Of a stretch of DNA of 64,000 nucleotides, positions 8,494 to 18,932 are shown in pieces. The translations under genes were made by a program, and so were the position numbers. This DNA is from an uncultured beta proteobacterium. GTDB taxonomy: Bacteria > Pseudomonadota > Gammaproteobacteria > Burkholderiales > Burkholderiaceae. The stretch lies in assembly GCA_903871735.1 (NCBI GenBank), contig CAIQHU010000185.1, positions 1-64,000 on the forward strand, given 5' to 3'. Below the pieces are notes generated by a model that did no database searches, was not told the DNA's origin, and was given only the letters and a program-made list of their open reading frames with translations. Every line of letters starts with the position of its first letter. The first letter of the stretch is position 1.

Positions 8494-9783
8494 ATGACCC
8501 TGTTCCAACGCATAACTCAAGTCAGATCGTTATCTCGATCGATTAATGCTGCTAAAAAAATCTTAACTGAGCGTGGTGAAGCGAATACAGCGAGTATGGC
8601 GAACGAGTTGATGGGGCAATATCAGTTGTTAGATGAGGATCAAAAATTGAGTTTTTATCACGCCTTAGCTACTAAATTTAACCCCGATCCTGAGCACGTA
8701 TTAAAACTTGCTCAGGCTTATGCACAGGATGCTTCGGGTAAAAATTTCATTGCGTTAAGTAGGCATACAGAGTCTCCTCGGCAGGAGTTAATTCGGCGGA
8801 TTAATCGGGTTGATGGCGGCATCAAAAATCTGGTTGCAATGCGTCGACATCTGATTAAAGTTCTCGATAAGCGACCTGAATTAAGGCCATTGGATCATGA
8901 TTTACATCATTTATTTGTTTCATGGTTTAACCCGGGTTTTTTAAAAATGCACCGTGTTGATTGGAAATCGCCAGCCCATATATTAGAAAAAATCATCCAA
9001 CATGAAGCGGTACATGAGATTGATGGCTGGGATGATTTACGAAGACGGTTGCAGCCAGATCGACGTTGCTTTGCATTTTTTCATCCACAGTTGCCTGATG
9101 AGCCACTGATTTTTGTTGAAGTTGCTTTAGTTCCAGAGATTTCGGCAACGGTTGGGCCACTTGTTAATAAAAAGTCAGATTCCTTAGATCCTGCACAATT
9201 TAAAGTGGCAGTTTTTTATTCGATTAGCAACTGTGAACCTGGTTTAAAGGGTGTTTCTTTAGGAAATTTCTTGATCAAACGCGTTGCTAAATATTTACAA
9301 GACGAGTTTCCATCGTTAAAAAACTTTGTTACCCTATCTCCTATTACTGGCATGATGGATTGGATCATTGCTGGAGGCGATTTGTCGGATGCTAAGCCTA
9401 AGCCAGTTATTCTAGAAAAAGTAAGTCACGCCATGCGCGTCTTAGATCTTAAATCTAAATCTTGGCCAGAAAGACTATCCTTAGGCTGGACTCCGGAAAC
9501 GGCAAGTCCAGACGAAAAAAGTGCCTTACAACAACTCAGCGCAATTTATTTGACGCACCTATCTGTTTGTCGAGGGGGTAACCAGGTTGCTAAATTTCAT
9601 TTAGGTAATGGCGCGCGGTTACATCGGATTAATTGGGGGGGAGATTTGTCGAAAAAAGGTTTAAGACAGTCTGCTGGTTTGATGGTTAACTATTTGTATG
9701 ATTTAGATAAAATAGAGGATAATCATGATCGGTTTGTGCAAGGAGAGGTGATCCATTCTAGGTCAGTTGCCCAATTGATTTAA
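8494..9783 (+). CDS. Malonyl-CoA decarboxylase
   Basis: This enzyme decarboxylates malonyl-CoA to acetyl-CoA and CO2. The 429-residue protein has the bacterial MCD layout: a helical N-terminal domain (about 1-150), then the acetyltransferase-like catalytic domain containing IIQHEAVHEIDGWDDLRRRL and FFHPQLPDEPLIFVEVAL. Near the C terminus is the conserved FHLGNGA motif with His369, the probable catalytic base. The ATG follows an AAGGAAATTGGAGT ribosome site. It is followed by a Bug protein and a CoA-transferase, suggesting breakdown of imported malonate or a related diacid. A seven-G run occurs at 9635-9641. Confidence 0.9.
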   Translation: MTLFQRITQVRSLSRSINAAKKILTERGEANTASMANELMGQYQLLDEDQKLSFYHALATKFNPDPEHVLKLAQAYAQDASGKNFIALSRHTESPRQELIRRINRVDGGIKNLVAMRRHLIKVLDKRPELRPLDHDLHHLFVSWFNPGFLKMHRVDWKSPAHILEKIIQHEAVHEIDGWDDLRRRLQPDRRCFAFFHPQLPDEPLIFVEVALVPEISATVGPLVNKKSDSLDPAQFKVAVFYSISNCEPGLKGVSLGNFLIKRVAKYLQDEFPSLKNFVTLSPITGMMDWIIAGGDLSDAKPKPVILEKVSHAMRVLDLKSKSWPERLSLGWTPETASPDEKSALQQLSAIYLTHLSVCRGGNQVAKFHLGNGARLHRINWGGDLSKKGLRQSAGLMVNYLYDLDKIEDNHDRFVQGEVIHSRSVAQLI

Positions 9784-9827
9784 AAAGATTGATAAAAAAT
9801 CAGATCTATAACAAGAGGAGAAGTGAT

Positions 9828-10823
9828 ATGCATTGCAAAAAATATTTAAATAGGCTTAGCTGGAATTTTTTAGGGGCTGGATTATTGAGTTTAGCGGCAT
9901 TTACTCCGGCTTTTGCAGACCCAAATTGGCCAACGAAGCCGCTAACATTTATTGTGCCATTCCCTGCTGGGGGTGGAACAGATGCTTTTGCGAGGCCACT
10001 ATCTGCAGTCTTGACGAAAAACCTGAATAGGCAAATCATTATTGATAATCGTGGCGGGGCTGGTGGTACTTTAGGTGCTGGGATTGCTGCCAAAGCTACA
10101 CCGGATGGCTACACCTTTTTTGTGGGCGCTGCGCATCACGCCATTGCGCCGTCTATCTATCCGAAGTTAGACTATGATATCGAGAAGAGTTTCTTGCCCA
10201 TAGCACTTCTTGCCACGCCACCGCAAGTAATTGTTGTGAATCCGCAAAAGGTCCAGGCTAATGACTTGATGGCTTTAATTGACTATATGAAGAAAAATCC
10301 AGGACGTTTAAATTATGCGAGTGCTGGCAATGGGACTTCACACAATTTGGCTGGTGAGCTTTTTAAAATGCAAACCAAGACTTTTATTACCCATATTCCA
10401 TATCGCGGTGCTGGCCCTGCATTAGCGGACTTAATTGCGGGTCAAGTTGATTTAATGTTTGACGGTTTGGGCTCGTCTGCGCAGCATATCAAGAGTGGCA
10501 AGATCAAAGCCTTAGCGGTTGCATCCGAAAAGCGTGTGCCGGCATTTCCTAACTTGCCGACTGCCACAGAAGCTGGGGTTCCCGGTTATGTAGTTAGTAC
10601 TTGGTATGGCTTATGGGGTCCTCGAGATATGCCTAAAGATGTGGCTGAGAAGATGATTGCTGAGGTAACTAAGGCTCTCAATACGCCAGAGTTAAAAGAT
10701 ATTTGGCTAAACAATGGCTCGGAAACGCCAAGTCTTACTGGTGAGGCATTCGGTAAATTCGTTTCAGCAGACATTAAGCGTTGGGCTGTGGTTGTGAAGG
10801 CATCGGGAACTAAATTAGATTAA
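9828..10823 (+). CDS. Bug/TctC-family periplasmic binding protein next to malonyl-CoA decarboxylase
   Basis: A Bug-family receptor with a signal peptide (hydrophobic LGAGLLSLAAFTPAFA, cleavage after AFA) and the family loops PFPAGGGTDAFARPL, DNRGGAGGTLGAG and HIPYRGAGPA. An in-frame ATG at 9789 lies just after the decarboxylase stop, but the ATG at 9828 has a strong ribosome site (AAGAGGAG) and gives a standard signal peptide, so 9828 is chosen (331 residues). The context suggests a dicarboxylate such as malonate as ligand; that is inference. No TctA/B subunits are in the window. Confidence 0.9.
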   Translation: MHCKKYLNRLSWNFLGAGLLSLAAFTPAFADPNWPTKPLTFIVPFPAGGGTDAFARPLSAVLTKNLNRQIIIDNRGGAGGTLGAGIAAKATPDGYTFFVGAAHHAIAPSIYPKLDYDIEKSFLPIALLATPPQVIVVNPQKVQANDLMALIDYMKKNPGRLNYASAGNGTSHNLAGELFKMQTKTFITHIPYRGAGPALADLIAGQVDLMFDGLGSSAQHIKSGKIKALAVASEKRVPAFPNLPTATEAGVPGYVVSTWYGLWGPRDMPKDVAEKMIAEVTKALNTPELKDIWLNNGSETPSLTGEAFGKFVSADIKRWAVVVKASGTKLD

Positions 10824-11018
10824 AAAGACGATTTCGATGGAATTTTACGAATCGTTGATAGTGCAGACCTGTATCCCGTGCCCCCATACTTTTTGATTGC
10901 GACGGGATGTTTGAATACCCAATCAATGCATTGGGTGACTCTGCGTGAAGTCTTCTCAGAAGACATATTCGGATATCTTGGGGTATCTAGGAAAAAATAA
11001 TTTTTAAAAGAGGAGTTT
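10824..11018 (+). promoter_or_regulatory. Structured leader with five stem-loops upstream of the CoA-transferase gene
   Basis: This 195-bp gap holds consecutive inverted repeats: ACGATT/AATCGT (10828-10855), ATCCCGT/ACGGGAT (10873-10908), ACCCAAT/ATTGGGT (10917-10936), GTCTTCT/AGAAGAC (10950-10964) and GATATC/GGTATC with one G-U pair (10972-10987). A clear ribosome site (AGAGGAG) follows just before the ATG at 11019. The density of perfect stems suggests an RNA leader, a small RNA or regulator-binding sites. I recognise no named riboswitch consensus. Confidence 0.45.
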
Positions 11019-12242
11019 ATGTCAGGTCCCTTATCGCATATACGAGTGCTCGATTTATCGAGAGTTTTAGCTGGCCCTTGGGCTGCTCAAAACTTGGCTG
11101 ATTTAGGTGCACAAGTGATCAAAGTTGAGCGCCCCATCAAGGGGGATGATTCCAGAGCTTTTGCACCACCGTATTTGATGGATCAAGAGGGGAAGTCAAC
11201 CAAGGAGTCCGCGTATTACTGCGCGGCTAATCGTGGCAAGAAGTCAATTACGATCAACATTTCCAATGCGGAAGGTCAAAAATTAGTGCGTGAGTTGGCT
11301 ACCGAAGTTGATGTCATTGTTGAAAATTATAAGGTAGGTGATTTGGCTCGATACGGCTTAGGGTATGAGGACATCAAAGCTATCAATCCGGGCATTATTT
11401 ATTGTTCAGTAACTGGTTTTGGTCAGACTGGTCCTTACAAGGACCGTCCGGGATACGACTTTATGGCTCAGGGTATGGGCGGATTAATGAGTATAACGGG
11501 AGAGCGGGATGATTTGCCCGGTGGCGGTCCACAGCGGGTTGGCGTGCCGATCATTGATATGACTACAGGAATGTATGCCACGGTTGCAATTTGCGCTGCC
11601 ATTGCCCATCGTGCAGTATCTGGGGTTGGTCAATGGATTGATGTCGCTTTATTAGACTCTTGTGTAGCCTTATTATCTAATCAGGCGATGAATTATTTTT
11701 CAACCAGTCAAGCGCCGGGTTCTTTAGGTAATGCGCATCCGAACATTGTGCCTTATCAAACTTTCAAGACAGCCGATGGCGCTTTGATCCTCGCCTGTGG
11801 TAATGATAATTTGTTTAACAAGTTCTGCGAAGTTGCGCAATGCACCCATCTCGCCCAAGACCCGCAATTTTCGACGAATGGTGCACGAGTCAATAATCGC
11901 GTTGAGATCACCCAATTATTAGGTGAAATCTTCATTCAAAAAACCACTAAAGAATGGGTTCGTTTACTAGACGACGCTGGTGTTGCCAATGGACCGATTA
12001 ACTCGATTAAGGAAGTTTTTGAGGAGCCCCAGGTACAGGCTAGAGGAATGCAAATTGAGTTACCCCATGCGGTCGCAGGCAAAGTGACGCTCGTCGGCAG
12101 TCCCATGAAGTTTTCACAAACACCGATTGTCCATGAAATGCCCCCACCAGCTTTAGGTCAGCATACGCAGGAGATATTACGGTCCGTTCTCAAGAAATCT
12201 GATGCAGAAATTGTTGCCTTACAGACTTTGGGTATTATTTAA
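11019..12242 (+). CDS. CaiB/BaiF family (class III) CoA-transferase
   Basis: Class III CoA-transferases move CoA between carboxylic acids through an enzyme-aspartyl anhydride. The 407-residue protein starts with the hallmark IRVLDLSRVLAGPWAAQNLADLGAQVIKVE (given here only as family N-terminus; residues about 8-37) and has the conserved GYDFMAQGMGG loop; Asp147 in this loop is the likely nucleophile. GQTGPYKDRPGYD and a C-terminal PALGQHTQEIL are also typical. It follows malonyl-CoA decarboxylase and a Bug protein, so it may activate malonate or a similar acid to its CoA ester in place of a malonyl-CoA synthetase; the substrate is inferred only. Confidence 0.88.
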   Translation: MSGPLSHIRVLDLSRVLAGPWAAQNLADLGAQVIKVERPIKGDDSRAFAPPYLMDQEGKSTKESAYYCAANRGKKSITINISNAEGQKLVRELATEVDVIVENYKVGDLARYGLGYEDIKAINPGIIYCSVTGFGQTGPYKDRPGYDFMAQGMGGLMSITGERDDLPGGGPQRVGVPIIDMTTGMYATVAICAAIAHRAVSGVGQWIDVALLDSCVALLSNQAMNYFSTSQAPGSLGNAHPNIVPYQTFKTADGALILACGNDNLFNKFCEVAQCTHLAQDPQFSTNGARVNNRVEITQLLGEIFIQKTTKEWVRLLDDAGVANGPINSIKEVFEEPQVQARGMQIELPHAVAGKVTLVGSPMKFSQTPIVHEMPPPALGQHTQEILRSVLKKSDAEIVALQTLGII

Positions 12243-12251
12243 GTTGGTCGT

Positions 12252-13073
12252 TTAGATAAAGCCAAAAGATTTAAAGCTGTTCGATAGCATGTAAGCCGCT
12301 ATACAGATCAGGAGAACTGCAAAGATCCGTCGCAACTGAGTTGTATTGAGTTGATGGGCCATTTTGACGCCGATTGGAGCGGTCATCATACTAGTTAGCG
12401 AGATGCACAGTAGGGCTGGCAAATAGATATACCCAAATGAGTATTGGGGTAGATCTGGTAAGCCGTAGGCACCAATAACATAACCGGCAGCACTGGCAAT
12501 AGCGATTGGAAAGCCTAAGGCTGAGGAACTTGCTAAGGCATTGTGCATGGGCACATTGCACCAGGCCATGAACGGCACAGAAATAAATGCGCCACCAGCA
12601 CCGACTAAGCTAGACATGAGGCCAATCAAACCGCCGGTAGAAAGCATGCCGGTTGTTCCGGGCAGTGTTCTGCTGGGCTTCGGTTTTTTATTGGTAAGCA
12701 TTTGGTAGGAAGAAAATAATTGAAAACAGGCAAAAAACAAGCATAACCATTCAGTTTTAAATAGGTTAAACACTTCGCTACCGCCTAGTAGTCCACCAAT
12801 AACGATTCCTGGAGCTAGTCGCCAAACGATATCCCAGCGAATCATTTTCTTTTTTTGCTGCGCTCGGACACTCGTAATTGCTGTAAAGACAATAGTTGTC
12901 ATGGAGGTAGCAATTGCCATATGCAAAATATAAGCATCTGGGAACTGAAATTGCGTAAATAAAATGGTTAAAAACGGCACCATCAGCATTCCACCACCGA
13001 TACCTAAAAGACCCGCAACGAGTCCAGTTGCCATACCAAGACCCAAGAGGGCCATTATTTGAAGCATTGTCAT
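12252..13073 (-). CDS. TSUP (TauE/SafE) family membrane permease
   Basis: TSUP proteins are inner-membrane carriers of small anions such as sulfite, sulfoacetate or other organosulfur or carboxylate compounds. The 273-residue protein has the internal duplication typical of the family: GLVAGLLGIGGGMLMVPFL near residue 20 and a second copy, LIGLMSSLVGAGGAFISVPF, near 150, with about eight hydrophobic helices. It lies 20 bp beyond the 3' end of the predicted 6S RNA and converges with the CoA-transferase gene. The substrate cannot be deduced; proximity to the malonate-like genes is a weak hint only. Confidence 0.85.
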   Translation of the reverse strand: MTMLQIMALLGLGMATGLVAGLLGIGGGMLMVPFLTILFTQFQFPDAYILHMAIATSMTTIVFTAITSVRAQQKKKMIRWDIVWRLAPGIVIGGLLGGSEVFNLFKTEWLCLFFACFQLFSSYQMLTNKKPKPSRTLPGTTGMLSTGGLIGLMSSLVGAGGAFISVPFMAWCNVPMHNALASSSALGFPIAIASAAGYVIGAYGLPDLPQYSFGYIYLPALLCISLTSMMTAPIGVKMAHQLNTTQLRRIFAVLLICIAAYMLSNSFKSFGFI

Positions 13074-13092
13074 AGAAATCTTTCAAGAAAAG

Positions 13093-13308
13093 GGTCCCCG
13101 CCATAGCCGCTAGGTCGTCATCCTGAACCCAGAGAGTTCAAGGCGGTGCCTCTAGTATAGTTTTGGGCGCATCAGTATTTCCAGGGAGAATAGCACCTGA
13201 AGTGATACCCTATAAAAACAAGGCGCGCTCGCCCACTGCACTTCTTAGCACCTTATGCGTTAGCATCGGTTCAAGGAACTATTGACCTTGGCGAACTAGG
13301 CAGGGATA
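13093..13308 (-). ncRNA. ssrS: 6S RNA
   Basis: 6S RNA mimics an open promoter and sequesters sigma-70 RNA polymerase in stationary phase. Evidence on the minus strand: the small 3'-side hairpin CCTTGAAC...GGTTCAGG (13122-13142) followed by a GACGACCTAGCGGC-like strand, closely resembling the 3' half of E. coli 6S; GGTGC/GCACC closing the apical arm (GCACC at about 13143-13147); a 5' segment AGTTCCTTGAACCGATGC similar to E. coli AGUCCCCUGAGCCGAUAU; and terminal strands TCCCTGCC (13306-13299) and GGCGGGGA (13102-13095) that pair with one G-U. The location directly after zapA is the classic one. Ends are estimated and the ~215 nt length is longer than the usual ~185. The 5' end appears to overlap the last codons of zapA. 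Confidence 0.78.
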
Positions 13309-13639
13309 GACAGTCTAAGGCAATATCGACTTGTTTTTCGATTGCGCTTAATTTGGTGTCCAGTTGCTCTAATACTGCATTACTTACTATTAATTCGTTT
13401 TGACTTGGTGGTACGGGTTGTATATCTTGTAATTCGCCTGCTAGCTTAAGAGCTGTCATGAGCGCAGCCCGTTCGATACTGCGATTGCCACTGGTGGTGA
13501 TTTGAGTAATTTGATCATTGACTAATTGTGCAGCTGCGCGTAATTTTGATTCATTTTCAGGAGTTGTCGCGAGGATAATTTTTTGTCCAGCAAGAAGAAC
13601 CTCGATACGGACCGAGTTATTGGTTGGATTATTCGTCAT
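13271..13639 (-). CDS. zapA: Cell division protein ZapA
   Basis: ZapA bundles FtsZ filaments and stabilises the Z-ring. The 122-residue protein has the ZapA globular N-terminal domain (VRIEVLLAGQKIILATTPENE, then LRAAAQLVNDQI) followed by a helix (ALMTALKLAGEL) and a coiled-coil C-terminal part. The start overlaps the upstream ZapB-like gene by 11 bp, so the two are coupled. The last dozen residues (LSLPSSPRSIVP) do not look like a coiled coil; their codons coincide with the predicted 5' strand of 6S RNA, which may explain the odd tail. Confidence 0.9.
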   Translation of the reverse strand: MTNNPTNNSVRIEVLLAGQKIILATTPENESKLRAAAQLVNDQITQITTSGNRSIERAALMTALKLAGELQDIQPVPPSQNELIVSNAVLEQLDTKLSAIEKQVDIALDCLSLPSSPRSIVP

Positions 13640-13946
13640 GCGATGTCTCAGAAATAGTATTTTCTAGCAAATTTAATTGACGATTATCGGAAGATTGGGG
13701 AAGGCGGTTGAGGATTTTCTGGATTCTTGACTGGGCATCAGTAATTTTAATAGCCATGGCTGCTCGTTCCTTGACAATTAAATTTAATTCGTCTTGCAAC
13801 CGATTCATCTTATCTGTGAGCAATTCGATTCGACTCATGAGTGACTCAATAGAAATCGGTTTTTGTTCGAAATTATTTATTTCCATAGCACCATTGTATA
13901 TAAAACGTGACTCAGAGTTCTCAGGATTTAGTTGCAAAATTGTCAT
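13629..13946 (-). CDS. Small ZapB-like coiled-coil protein
   Basis: A 105-residue acidic protein whose centre (ISIESLMSRIELLTDKMNRL through KITDAQSRIQKILNRL) is a heptad-type coiled coil. Short coiled-coil proteins of the ZapB/TIGR02449/SlyX sort are commonly coded directly upstream of zapA in proteobacteria, and the 11-bp overlap with zapA supports a divisome role. I cannot assign a firm family. The start is uncertain: ATG 13946 gives 105 residues, and an internal ATG at 13886 (MEINNFEQKP) would remove a non-helical 20-residue leader. Neither has a clear ribosome site. Confidence 0.65.
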   Translation of the reverse strand: MTILQLNPENSESRFIYNGAMEINNFEQKPISIESLMSRIELLTDKMNRLQDELNLIVKERAAMAIKITDAQSRIQKILNRLPQSSDNRQLNLLENTISETSHDE

Positions 13947-14090
13947 GTAGGACTAGATACGCATTTTAAATGCTTTTTTTCTGAATAAAATACGCTTTTT
14001 TCTAGCACAGGACATCATATCGTTAAACAGACTAGCCGACTACTAGAATTAATAGGCATTTTAGTGGAGCCTCAGCGCAGAATAGTTTTT

Positions 14091-15761
<1,671 letters not shown>

Positions 15762-15769
<8 letters not shown>

Positions 15770-15950
15770 TGGAGTAAACGTAAGCTTTTTGCGGAATTTT
15801 TGCTAATTTCATGCGCCTTTGATCATCTAAGCTAACTGGCGGCTTATCCCACAAAAGTGCCCGACCAGCGATTTGACCTTTTTCGATTTCAGGGTTTTTT
15901 TGTTTGAGTTGATTTAAAAACAAGGTTATCGAAGATTGATAGTGAGCCAT
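15762..15950 (-). CDS. DUF3460 family protein
   Basis: A 62-residue protein beginning YQSSITLFLNQLKQKNPEIE, then GRALLWDKPPVSLDDQRR; this matches the DUF3460 family of betaproteobacteria, which is coded upstream of scpA. Its function is unknown. It is short, soluble and charged, with no signal or membrane segment. The 8-bp overlap with scpA indicates coexpression. Confidence 0.85.
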
Positions 15951-16024
15951 ATATAAAAAGTTTTCTAGTTGGTACAGAATTATTTTTGAGTCAGTGATTA
16001 CATTACAGGTTTTTACCGTAATCT

Positions 16025-16039
16025 TGGCATTTTATGCCA
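16025..16039 (-). terminator. Small hairpin downstream of metG
   Basis: TGGCAT (16025-16030) and ATGCCA (16034-16039) form a perfect 6-bp stem with a 3-base loop about 35 bp after the metG stop. No T-tract follows on the minus strand, so it could be a weak terminator or an mRNA 3'-end protector. Confidence 0.3.
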
Positions 16040-16072
16040 TTCCCTGGGCTGGGGGTGATTTTTAGTCAGATA

Positions 16073-17773
16073 TCAAACAGTTGGGGCCTTATTTGCGTCT
16101 AGAAGGGCATCAATCATTTGCTGGTCGACCCTTGACATTAAGTGGCGATAGGGTTGAATTGGATGAGTTGCCAGGAGGTGTTCATGAACACGATCAAAGG
16201 TCAGTGGCGGAATATTTAAAAATCCTTCAACATCTTGGGCTAATTGGGGCAGAACCGGCTTGAGGTAAATTGTTAATATACGAAACGCCTCTAAGGTGAC
16301 GCTACAGACGCGCTGTAACAGTTCGCCTGTTAATGGCGCATTGTCTAGGGCGTAGCGTTTCGCGATTTCCCACGGTTTTTCACTATCCACATAGACATTG
16401 ACTTGATCAGCTAACTCCATCGTTTTTCGCAGAGCCTTGGCAAACTCTCTGGCCTCATAAAATGCTTGAATTTCCTCGCATGCAGACTGTAGATTGAGGA
16501 TCAGTGGATGATTGAACGCGCTTTCTTCTACAATGCCGTCAAACCGTTTCACTAAAAACCCCGCGCTACGACTAGCGATATTGATGTATTTACCGAGTAG
16601 GTCGCTATTGACTCGGGCAACAAAATCCTGCAAGTTCAAATCGAGATCTTCGAGTGAAGCATTGAGTTTGGCAGCAAAGTAGTAGCGAAGCCATTCAGGG
16701 GATAGGCCTGCTTCGATAAAGCTATGTGCGGTAATAAAAGTCCCTCGGGATTTACTCATTTTTTCCCCATCGACTGTTAGAAAGCCATGGGCAAAGACAT
16801 TAGTTGGAGTTCGAAAGTTAGAAAAATGTAGCATTGCAGGCCAAAAAAGGGTATGAAAATAGAGGATATCTTTACCGATAAAGTGGTACATTTCGGTTGG
16901 GGAGTTTGGACTAGTCCAGTCTTCAAACGCGAGTTGATTGTTGGCGCAAAACGCCTTAAAACTTCCAAAATAGCCAATAGGGGCATCTAACCAGACATAA
17001 AAATACTTACCAGGCGCATCTGGGATTTCAAAGCCAAAATAAGGGGCGTCTCTTGAAATATCCCAATCTCCAAGAGTACTTTGTCCGACGTCTCCGACCC
17101 ACTCCCGCATTTTGTTTTTAGCTTCGATTTGGAGTGCTGTTTTGACTTGCGTCCATTCCCGCAGAAAGTTTTCACAACGGGGGTCTGATAACTTAAAGAA
17201 GTAATGTTCTGAGGTTTTTTTGATCGGGGTAGCGCCACTGATAACGGAGTATGGATTCTTGAGATCAGTTGGGTTGTAGGTAGCGCCACATTTTTCACAG
17301 GAGTCGCCATATTGCTCTTTGGCCCCGCATTTTGGGCAATCGCCTTTTATGAAGCGGTCTGGCAGAAACATTTTTTTAAGAGGATCGTAAGCTTGTTCAA
17401 CGGACTTCTTTTCGATGAGGCCGGCATCTCGTAAACGCAGATAGATTGTTTGGGATAAACTTTGGTTTTCGTCTGTATCGGTTGAGCCGTAATGATCAAA
17501 GGAGATCATAAAATCGTCAAAATCTCTTTTATGCTCATGCCAAACCCGGTCAATGAGTTGTTTCGGGGTGATATTTTCTGATTCCGCCTTGAGCATGATT
17601 GGGGTACCATGGGTATCATCAGCACCAATGTAGTAGACTTCGTGACCACGCATTCTCTGAAAGCGTACCCAAATATCAGTTTGGATATATTCTACGAGGT
17701 GGCCAATATGGATTTGTCCGTTAGCGTAGGGTAGAGCAGAGGTAACAAGAATTCTTTTTGGATTCGGTTTCAT
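16073..17773 (-). CDS. metG: Methionyl-tRNA synthetase MetG, short form
   Basis: MetG charges tRNA-Met. Class I motifs are clear: HIGH at residues 22-25 and KMSKS at 338-342 (Lys338). The zinc knuckle is present as two CxxC pairs ([17 protein letters not shown]) near residues 145-165, and the anticodon-binding helical domain runs to about residue 545. The protein stops at 566 residues; E. coli MetG (about 677 residues) and many betaproteobacterial homologues have a C-terminal Trbp111/EMAP-II-like dimerisation domain, which is absent here and not found in the 120 bp downstream. It is divergent from the Mrp/ApbC gene. Confidence 0.94.
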   Translation of the reverse strand: MKPNPKRILVTSALPYANGQIHIGHLVEYIQTDIWVRFQRMRGHEVYYIGADDTHGTPIMLKAESENITPKQLIDRVWHEHKRDFDDFMISFDHYGSTDTDENQSLSQTIYLRLRDAGLIEKKSVEQAYDPLKKMFLPDRFIKGDCPKCGAKEQYGDSCEKCGATYNPTDLKNPYSVISGATPIKKTSEHYFFKLSDPRCENFLREWTQVKTALQIEAKNKMREWVGDVGQSTLGDWDISRDAPYFGFEIPDAPGKYFYVWLDAPIGYFGSFKAFCANNQLAFEDWTSPNSPTEMYHFIGKDILYFHTLFWPAMLHFSNFRTPTNVFAHGFLTVDGEKMSKSRGTFITAHSFIEAGLSPEWLRYYFAAKLNASLEDLDLNLQDFVARVNSDLLGKYINIASRSAGFLVKRFDGIVEESAFNHPLILNLQSACEEIQAFYEAREFAKALRKTMELADQVNVYVDSEKPWEIAKRYALDNAPLTGELLQRVCSVTLEAFRILTIYLKPVLPQLAQDVEGFLNIPPLTFDRVHEHLLATHPIQPYRHLMSRVDQQMIDALLDANKAPTV

Positions 17774-17843
17774 ACGTTGATTTTAGTATCCGATTAAAGT
17801 ATTGGATAAATTATCGCGATTTTGCAATTTTAAGGAGAAAATT

Positions 17844-18932
17844 TTGAACCTTTCCAATGATCAAATATTGGCTGTTTTAAAGACGGTGATTGATCCCAAT
17901 ACTGGGACAGATTTAGTCAGTTCAAAGGGGATTAAGAATCTTCAAATTACTGGTGGCAAGGTCCATTTTGAGGTCTTGTTAGGCTATCCTTCCAAGAGTC
18001 AATTTGAAGTGATTCGGCAGGCCTGTATATCAGCTGTTCGGGGGATTGCTGGGGTGCAGCAGGTTGAGGTTCAAGTCGGGATGGAAATTATTGCCCACAC
18101 CGTGCAACGGGGGGTTAAATTAATTCCAGAGGTAAAAAACATCATAGCCATTGCTAGTGGTAAGGGTGGGGTTGGTAAGTCCACCACAGCAGTTAATTTA
18201 GCCCTAGCTTTATCTGCCGAAGGCGCCCGGGTTGGGATATTAGACGCTGATATTTATGGACCGAGTTTACCTACCATGCTTGGTATCACTGGTCGCCCAG
18301 AATCCTTAGCTGAAAATTCGATTGAACCGATGCACGGGCATGGGTTACAGGCTAGTTCGATTGGTTTTTTGATTGAGCCGGATAGTCCAATGGTTTGGCG
18401 CGGGCCCATGGTTACCTCTGCACTTGAGCAGTTATTAAGGCAAACGCATTGGCAGGATTTGGATTACTTGATTGTCGATATGCCTCCTGGAACGGGCGAT
18501 ATTCAGTTAACCTTGTCACAAAAAGTGCCAGTGACTGGTGCGGTGATCGTGACTACGCCACAAGATATAGCCTTACTTGACGCCCGTAAGGGGTTAAAAA
18601 TGTTTGAGAAGGTTGGTATACCGATTCTAGGAATTGTTGAAAATATGAGTACCTATGTATGCCCAAGTTGTGGGCATACTGAGCATATTTTTGGATCTGG
18701 TGGCGGGCAAAAAATGTGTAGTGATTATCATGTGCCATTTTTGGGAAGTTTGCCTCTCAATTTATCAATTCGGGAGCAGGCGGATGCTGGCAGGCCCACC
18801 TTGGTATCTGAGCCGGATGGTCTCATTAGTCAAACGTACAAGGAGATTGCTCGTCAGGTTGCGATTCAAATTGCCTTGATGTCCAAAGATTTATCGAGTA
18901 AGTTTCCGAGTATTGTGATTCAAAATACCTAA
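17844..18932 (+). CDS. apbC: Mrp/ApbC-type iron-sulfur carrier ATPase
   Basis: Mrp/ApbC (NBP35 family) proteins bind and deliver [4Fe-4S] clusters. An N-terminal MIP18-like domain (residues ~1-85, including VIDPNTGTDLV) precedes the deviant Walker A SGKGGVGKST (Lys107 and Lys112), YGPSLP, MPPGTGDIQLT and the cluster-binding CPSC (Cys273, Cys276). A TTG at 17802 is in frame, but TTG 17844 has AAGGAG six bases upstream and gives the standard N-terminus; I use it (362 residues). It heads the formate dehydrogenase cluster, overlapping the DUF3305 start by one base, so it probably serves Fe-S delivery to that enzyme besides a general role. Confidence 0.92.
   Translation: MNLSNDQILAVLKTVIDPNTGTDLVSSKGIKNLQITGGKVHFEVLLGYPSKSQFEVIRQACISAVRGIAGVQQVEVQVGMEIIAHTVQRGVKLIPEVKNIIAIASGKGGVGKSTTAVNLALALSAEGARVGILDADIYGPSLPTMLGITGRPESLAENSIEPMHGHGLQASSIGFLIEPDSPMVWRGPMVTSALEQLLRQTHWQDLDYLIVDMPPGTGDIQLTLSQKVPVTGAVIVTTPQDIALLDARKGLKMFEKVGIPILGIVENMSTYVCPSCGHTEHIFGSGGGQKMCSDYHVPFLGSLPLNLSIREQADAGRPTLVSEPDGLISQTYKEIARQVAIQIALMSKDLSSKFPSIVIQNT

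Noticed and set aside
13971-13992. GCATT..AATGC followed by seven T on the plus strand, looking like a terminator
   Set aside because: All neighbouring genes are on the minus strand and no plus-strand transcript is evident; the palindrome is short and AT-rich.
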